Source of the DNA: Chloroflexota bacterium
Lineage (GTDB): Bacteria; Chloroflexota; Dehalococcoidia; Bin125
Length of the DNA stretch: 64,000 nucleotides
Direction of reading: 5' to 3'
Assembly: GCA_028874365.1 (NCBI GenBank)
Contig: JAPPJZ010000021.1
Coordinates: forward strand, 1-64,000
Position numbers and translations under genes: made by a program. Within the stretch, counting starts at the first letter, position 1. Each line of letters begins with the position of its first letter. Under the pieces are notes generated by a model. The model was not told the origin of the DNA and did no database searches. It was given only the letters and a program-made list of their open reading frames with translations. This document shows, piece by piece, positions 59,621 through 64,000 of this stretch.

Positions 59621-60964
59621 GTGAACTCCGAGCCCAACGGCCCCGCGACCGCACCGCCCGAGCGGCGGTTGTTCGGCTTGGTCCACGGCGAGACGTTCGC
59701 GCCCTTCGGCTATCGAGACTTCCGCGTGCTATGGCTGATGGTGTTCGTGCGCTCGGCCGCGCTCTGGTTGGAGACCGTCGCGCGGCCGGTATTGATCGTC
59801 GAATTGACCGGCTCAGCCTTCCTGCTCGGCGCGGTCTTGGCCGCCTACATGGCGCCGACACTCCTCCTGGCGCCGATCGCCGGGATCATCATCGATCGAT
59901 TTCCGCATCGTCGGGTCCTCGTCGGTGCGCTCACCGCCAACATCGTCTCCTCGGGTCTGCTGTTCGTCCTCTTGCTGATGGATCAGGCCGAGGGCTGGCA
60001 GGTCATCGTCCTGGCGGTCGTCTCGGGCTCCAGCACCGGCTTCTTCCATCCCACGCGCCGGGCGATGTTGCCCCACATGGTCGAGCAACCGCACCTGCGC
60101 TCGGCGATGGCACTGTCGCAGACCGGTCAAACGTCGATGAGGATCGGCGGCGCCCTCCTGGCCGGCCTGTTGCTCATGTTTGCCGACTTCACCTGGATTT
60201 TCGGCGTGATGACCGTCCTGAACCTGGCGGCAGCAGTCATGGTGATCCTGATTCGGACACGCGAAGAAGCGCACGAATCCGAGCAGGACGCGGCACGCTC
60301 ACTGCGGCGAACGTTCACAGCCGGCGCCAGGTGGGCAATCGAGGCTCGCTGGCCCCTCGCGGTGCTGGCCGTCGCGGCGGTGTTGTTCATCTTCCTGCAG
60401 CCGTACGAAGGCGTGATGGTGCCGCTGATCGTGATCCAGGAACTGGGCCAGCACAAGTCGTGGGTTGGCTATCTCGTCGCAGTGGGCGGCGTCGGCGCGA
60501 CGCTCGGATCCGTCCTAATCGCCTCAATGAAGGAGATTCGATCACCGAACGCCATGATGGTCGGGATCATCGTGATCGGAGGAATCGCGCTCACCGTACT
60601 GTCCCAGGCCCCTCATCTGGCGGTGGTGGCGTTCTGCGTATTCTTCGGAAGCGCCTGCGTCAACAACATGACCTCCGTCGCCAATCTGGCGCTGTTGGCC
60701 CACGCGCCGCAGCACATGCGCGGTCAGGCGCTGACCCTCATGAACCTCGTGATCGGCACAATTCTGATCGGCGCCCTGCTGGCCGGCACACTCGCCGATA
60801 CGATCGGTGCGCGCTGGGGGTTGCTCATAATGGGCGCTTGCCTACTCGGCTGCGCGTTGCTGGCGCTGTCCACGCCGCGCGTGCGCTGGTGGCTGTGGCG
60901 GCGGCAGATGTACGCCGATGTCTCGAGCGAGGATTGGCTGCGAGTGTCGGAGGACGACCGCTAG
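59621..60964 (+). CDS. MFS exporter (EntS-like), second of a tandem pair
   Basis: The 447-residue protein starts at GTG and has a 25-residue hydrophilic leader before the first helix (FGYRDFRVLWLMVFVRSAALW). There are 12 predicted helices and a charged C-terminal tail of about 30 residues that the paralogue lacks. The signature loop GIIIDRFPHRRVLVGA is present. Its TAG stop shares the palindrome CTAG (60961-60964) with the stop of the convergent protease gene. Confidence 0.9.
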   Translation: MNSEPNGPATAPPERRLFGLVHGETFAPFGYRDFRVLWLMVFVRSAALWLETVARPVLIVELTGSAFLLGAVLAAYMAPTLLLAPIAGIIIDRFPHRRVLVGALTANIVSSGLLFVLLLMDQAEGWQVIVLAVVSGSSTGFFHPTRRAMLPHMVEQPHLRSAMALSQTGQTSMRIGGALLAGLLLMFADFTWIFGVMTVLNLAAAVMVILIRTREEAHESEQDAARSLRRTFTAGARWAIEARWPLAVLAVAAVLFIFLQPYEGVMVPLIVIQELGQHKSWVGYLVAVGGVGATLGSVLIASMKEIRSPNAMMVGIIVIGGIALTVLSQAPHLAVVAFCVFFGSACVNNMTSVANLALLAHAPQHMRGQALTLMNLVIGTILIGALLAGTLADTIGARWGLLIMGACLLGCALLALSTPRVRWWLWRRQMYADVSSEDWLRVSEDDR

Positions 60965-62067
60965 CCGCAGCCGGCGCTGAGTGGGGATGTCGGCCACGCT
61001 TTGGCCGTCGCCTCGAGCTCGAGGCGACGCCAGCTCCGCTGAACCGTGATCGTGATCTCCTCGCCCGGCGTAATCGAAGCGAGCACGTCGACCAGCTCGT
61101 CGGCTGTGTCTGCCGATTGATCGTTGATCGCAATCAGTTGGTCGCCGGTCCGGACATCGGCCTGGTCGGCGGCCGAGTTGCAGTAGACGTCATCGATCCT
61201 GATCCGGCCAGTCGATTGATCGATCGAAATGCCGAGGAAGGTGCGTTCCACGTCCCGGCCCTCGAGCATCGTCGGAAGCGATCGCAAGAGGGTCTCGACG
61301 CTGACCGCGAATCCGATCCCCGACGAGGAGCGCACGCTGCTCTCGATTTGCGTCGGGATGCCGACCACCCGACCTCGACCGTCAACCAGCATCCCGCCCG
61401 AGTTGCCCGGATTGAGCGCCGCATCGGTCTGGATCATCGCTCGCAGCGGCTCCCAGGCCTGCGGTCGGTTGCCCCGGTCGCGGTCGAGTGCCGAGACGAT
61501 GCCCACGGTCAGGGTGTTGGGCAGCGCGAACGGCGCGCCCAGCGCGCCGACAGGGTCTCCGACGCGAACCTCATTGATGTTGGCGAAGAGCGGGACGGTG
61601 ATTGCGAGTCCCGCAGGGTTAACCTTGAGCAAGGCGAGATCGTTGCCGACGTCTCTGGCGACGAGTTCCGCCTCGAGGACCCGACCTTCTTGCGTGCGAA
61701 TGCGGATACTAACGCCGTCGGCGACGACGTGGAGGTTGGTGATCACGTGTCCGTTCTCGCTGACGAAGAAGCCAGACCCCGTGCCCACCTCGGTCGTGAC
61801 CGACACCAGTGAGGGGACGGCCCGCGCGTAGATCGCCGACCAGTCCACCGTGGTCGTCGTGGGTTCGGCGAACGTTGGCGGAAAGACAGGTGCCTGGGGA
61901 GAGCGCAGTTCGCAAAAATTCAAGGCTGGTTCGCTGCTAATCTCAGCGGCGCTGTGGGTCGGCCCGCCTGGCGGGCCCTCGTCCAGCGCGTGGAACGCCG
62001 CCGCTGTTATCGCGGCGGCGACCGCTGCACAGAGAATCGAGATGCAGAAGGTGTTGCGTCGGCTCAT
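60961..62067 (-). CDS. HtrA-like trypsin-type serine protease with PDZ domain
   Basis: The 368-residue protein has an N-terminal hydrophobic segment (about 9-27), so it is exported or membrane-anchored. The protease domain holds the full triad: His in ITNLHVVAD, Asp in DVGNDLALLKV and Ser in NPGNSGGML. A single C-terminal PDZ domain (RTFLGISIDQS ... VRTGDQLIAINDQSADT) follows. It likely serves in envelope protein quality control. It follows the RlpA-like gene after 54 bp on the same strand. Confidence 0.93.
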   Translation of the reverse strand: MSRRNTFCISILCAAVAAAITAAAFHALDEGPPGGPTHSAAEISSEPALNFCELRSPQAPVFPPTFAEPTTTTVDWSAIYARAVPSLVSVTTEVGTGSGFFVSENGHVITNLHVVADGVSIRIRTQEGRVLEAELVARDVGNDLALLKVNPAGLAITVPLFANINEVRVGDPVGALGAPFALPNTLTVGIVSALDRDRGNRPQAWEPLRAMIQTDAALNPGNSGGMLVDGRGRVVGIPTQIESSVRSSSGIGFAVSVETLLRSLPTMLEGRDVERTFLGISIDQSTGRIRIDDVYCNSAADQADVRTGDQLIAINDQSADTADELVDVLASITPGEEITITVQRSWRRLELEATAKAWPTSPLSAGCG

Positions 62068-62121
62068 GCTTCGGTCTCCATCGCGCCCAAGGTATGCCGC
62101 GACAGTTCGTTCAGCGTTCCG

Positions 62122-63060
62122 TCATTCAGGACCTGCGAGAACTTCGATCAGAACGCTTACACGCCCTTCAGGAAGGATGGCCAGCCGCTGAAAGGCCGCC
62201 TCCGAGAGGTCGACATGATTGTGGCCCAGCAAGCCGGTGTCCTGGATGATCACGTCCACGTAACGCTCGTCTCGCCAGATTCGCAGCCTGGTGCCGCACG
62301 GCCAGGTGACGGCGGCGGCGATGGCCGGATCGGACGGATCATACCGATTGTGCGGCGGGCAGAACATCGGTCCGCCGGCCAGAGACGGGTGATAGTAGGT
62401 GATCTCACCGGGGACGACCCGAGATGCGAGGTCGGCGGGCACGATGCCGGCGGCCGGGTTCCAGCGTGCGCCGGCGACCCGCATCCGCAGCCAGATCGCG
62501 TCGCCCGGATGCAGCACGGCGAACAGTTGCTGGGCCGCCTCGCCCGGCTCGTACGAGATCCACTGCTGATACTCGCTGTTCCAGCGCAGCGCCTCGGCGA
62601 CAGGGCCAAACGGCTCCGTGCCGAGCGCCGTCCAGACCGGCTCATGCAGTCCCGACCAGCCAACGAACGACCAGCCGACCGGCAGCTCGGGCGGCTCGGG
62701 CAGCGGGCCGCGAAACTGCGGCTGTCGCCAGACGGCGTCGGAGTTTATCTGCAACAGCAGCGGCTGACCGTGTTCGAGCACCCCGATCGTATCGACCGGG
62801 GTGTCCGGCGCGTAGGACATCCATCGCTGACCCTCGATGTCCCAGCTATGGGCAATCCTCAGTGGGAGCGAGCTGACCGCTTCGTGGATCGGCGTATCCG
62901 GTCCGCACCAGGTGTGTGTGTTCCATCCGGTGACCAGCGGGATTTCGTTCGTTTCTCGTGCTTTCGTCGGGAGCTGCGGTCCCAGGGAAGCGGCGATGGC
63001 GCCGACTGCGCCGACTGCGCTCGCTCGCATCAGCGTGCGGCGGCTGAAGCGCCGGGTCAT
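62122..63060 (-). CDS. Tat-exported RlpA-like double-psi beta-barrel protein
   Basis: The 312-residue protein has a twin-arginine signal (RRFSRRTLMRASAVGAVGAI). The middle contains two similar ~70-residue blocks, each with a W-x-S-Y core (GQRWMSYAPDTP and YQQWISYEPGEA), each followed by a G-x-x-x-W/L-L segment. The C-terminal ~95 residues match the RlpA/double-psi fold: GEITYYHPSLAGGPMFC, LRIWRDERYVDVIIQDTG and NHVDLSEAAFQRLA. RlpA proteins act on peptidoglycan glycan strands. The start overlaps the upstream methyltransferase stop (ATGA). Confidence 0.85.
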   Translation of the reverse strand: MTRRFSRRTLMRASAVGAVGAIAASLGPQLPTKARETNEIPLVTGWNTHTWCGPDTPIHEAVSSLPLRIAHSWDIEGQRWMSYAPDTPVDTIGVLEHGQPLLLQINSDAVWRQPQFRGPLPEPPELPVGWSFVGWSGLHEPVWTALGTEPFGPVAEALRWNSEYQQWISYEPGEAAQQLFAVLHPGDAIWLRMRVAGARWNPAAGIVPADLASRVVPGEITYYHPSLAGGPMFCPPHNRYDPSDPAIAAAVTWPCGTRLRIWRDERYVDVIIQDTGLLGHNHVDLSEAAFQRLAILPEGRVSVLIEVLAGPE

Positions 63061-64000
63061 TGGGCTGATTGCCGGGCTTGCCAGCCGCGAAACGCGAACA
63101 TGGCGACCGACGTGGCGACCGCGACATTGAGGCTGTCGATGTTGCCGACCACGGGCAGCTCAAGCTGCAGCGCGGCCGCATCAATGAAGCGCTGAGGCAG
63201 TCCGTCGCCCTCGTTGCCCGCGACGATCAGCGGGCGCTCAGGCCACTCCGCCTCCCAGATCGGTTGCGCCGCGGCTCCTTGCTGCAGCGCGACGATTTCG
63301 AAGCCTTCCTGCTGCGCACGCTCGAGGCACTCCGCCGGCGTGGCAATCGTGATGATCGGCAGCCACCAGTCGGTGCCCTTGGTTGAGGGTCGGTAGTAGA
63401 AATCGCGGCCGACAATCCAGACCGCCTCTGCGCCGGCCGCCTCGGCGCTGCGTACCAACGTGCCCAGGTTGACGCCGTAGGAGAAGTTGAACGCGGCAAC
63501 GCCAAACGAACGCGGTCGAGGCGGCGGTGCGTCGCGATAGGGCAGTCCGAACGGTCGAACCGACGACAGGGTGCGGTCCGCTGGTTCGGGTGGTCGCGCA
63601 GCGATTGCCTCAAGAGCGCGCGCCGCGCGATTTCGGATCGTTTCGTCCGAGTCGTCCACCAGGCGCGTGAGCAGCGCTTCGGCCGGCGCGCCTATCGCCG
63701 CCAGCGCGACGCAGGCCGCACGCCGAGACTTTCGACTCCCCGTCTCCAGGACCGGATCGAGCTGTCGGCAGACCTCCTCCGGGTCGAGTCGCGGCAGCAG
63801 GGTCATCGACCGCCGCCGCATGCGCTTGTTCGGCGAGAGCAGCGCCGGCAGCAGCGCCTCCACGACCTCCTCCGCCGGTCCCAACTGCAGTGCAATCCGA
63901 GCCTCGCCGCGCGGAAACCCATGGTTCGTGTTCAGCGCGACCTCGACGGTCCGCTCAACCCAGCCCGCAGTCCGAGCCTCCGCGTCAGCCCGAACCGCCA
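63057..64000 (-). CDS. HEAT-repeat/SpoU (TrmH-type) RNA methyltransferase, cut by window end
   Basis: The frame is open to the last base of the window, so the 5' end is missing. The visible ~314 residues start with helical repeats of HEAT/PBS-lyase style (about three, e.g. RRSMTLLPRLDPEEVCRQL and RRAACVALAAIGAPAEALL). A SpoU/TrmH domain follows with the knot motifs NFSYGVNLGTLVRSAEAAGA, IVAGNEGDGLPQ and NIDSLNVAVATSVAMFAF. The conserved Arg and Asn are kept. The target is probably a 2'-O-ribose in tRNA or rRNA. It is translationally coupled to the RlpA-like gene. Confidence 0.88.
   Translation of the reverse strand, partial: AVRADAEARTAGWVERTVEVALNTNHGFPRGEARIALQLGPAEEVVEALLPALLSPNKRMRRRSMTLLPRLDPEEVCRQLDPVLETGSRKSRRAACVALAAIGAPAEALLTRLVDDSDETIRNRAARALEAIAARPPEPADRTLSSVRPFGLPYRDAPPPRPRSFGVAAFNFSYGVNLGTLVRSAEAAGAEAVWIVGRDFYYRPSTKGTDWWLPIITIATPAECLERAQQEGFEIVALQQGAAAQPIWEAEWPERPLIVAGNEGDGLPQRFIDAAALQLELPVVGNIDSLNVAVATSVAMFAFRGWQARQSAQ

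Noticed and set aside
59731-61812. 693-codon plus-strand frame through the second MFS gene and the protease
   Set aside because: It crosses two convergent real genes in the wrong frame and shows Arg/Gly/Asp-rich shadow composition.

Overview
This is a 64 kb, visibly high-G+C bacterial chromosome segment. There are no rRNA genes, transposases, prophage genes or CRISPR arrays. TGA, TAG and TAA all act as stops, and both tRNAs carry an encoded CCA. My best guess is a Chloroflexota (Dehalococcoidia/SAR202-like) organism. The reasons are several family III CoA-transferases beside a GlcDEF-type oxidase, Tat-exported proteins, a dnaX-ybaB-recR-recO block, and start codons placed directly after TANNNT -10 boxes. 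No marker here proves the placement.

Layout. (1) 0-9.8 kb: a complex I operon, nuoA-C-D-H-J-K-(64-aa ORF)-L-M-N. It holds exactly the nine subunits without iron-sulfur clusters; B, E, F, G and I are missing. (2) 9.8-14.4 kb: ybeY, then dnaX-ybaB-recR-recO and an FmdB-type zinc ribbon. (3) 14.5-20.3 kb, minus strand: polyprenyl synthase, tatD, metG, an orphan HTH protein and rsmI; tatD carries an in-frame palindromic repeat. (4) 20.4-31.2 kb: guaB3; hisS-prfA-prmC-esterase (minus); rel; a class V aminotransferase (minus); comM. (5) 31.2-36.9 kb: PhoX-type phosphatase, tRNA-Arg, a methyltransferase, two cyclophilins, a small membrane protein and a two-domain MaoC hydratase. (6) 37-43.4 kb: a fused double CoA-transferase, tRNA-Pro, pyrD, a small zinc-ligand protein, mrp and a NYN-domain protein. 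(7) 43.4-58.2 kb: a catabolic stretch with an MBL hydrolase, GlcDEF, an alpha/beta hydrolase, a CinA-like amidase, two divergent CoA-transferase gene pairs, an enoyl-CoA hydratase, a CRP-family regulator and an RraA-like protein. (8) 58.3-64 kb: two paralogous MFS exporters, then a convergent minus-strand group of HtrA-like protease, Tat-exported RlpA-like protein and a HEAT-SpoU methyltransferase cut by the window end.

The strongest pattern is in the CoA-transferases. There are three two-module units: two bicistronic pairs and one fusion. In each, the first module lacks the catalytic aspartate (Glu, Ser, Glu) and the second keeps it. This suggests an obligate pairing of a degenerate and a catalytic module. 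Other points of note are the Fe-S-free nuo operon, the repeat translated inside tatD, a DnaX without its zinc module, a LexA-like box over the comM promoter and several candidate leaderless promoters.
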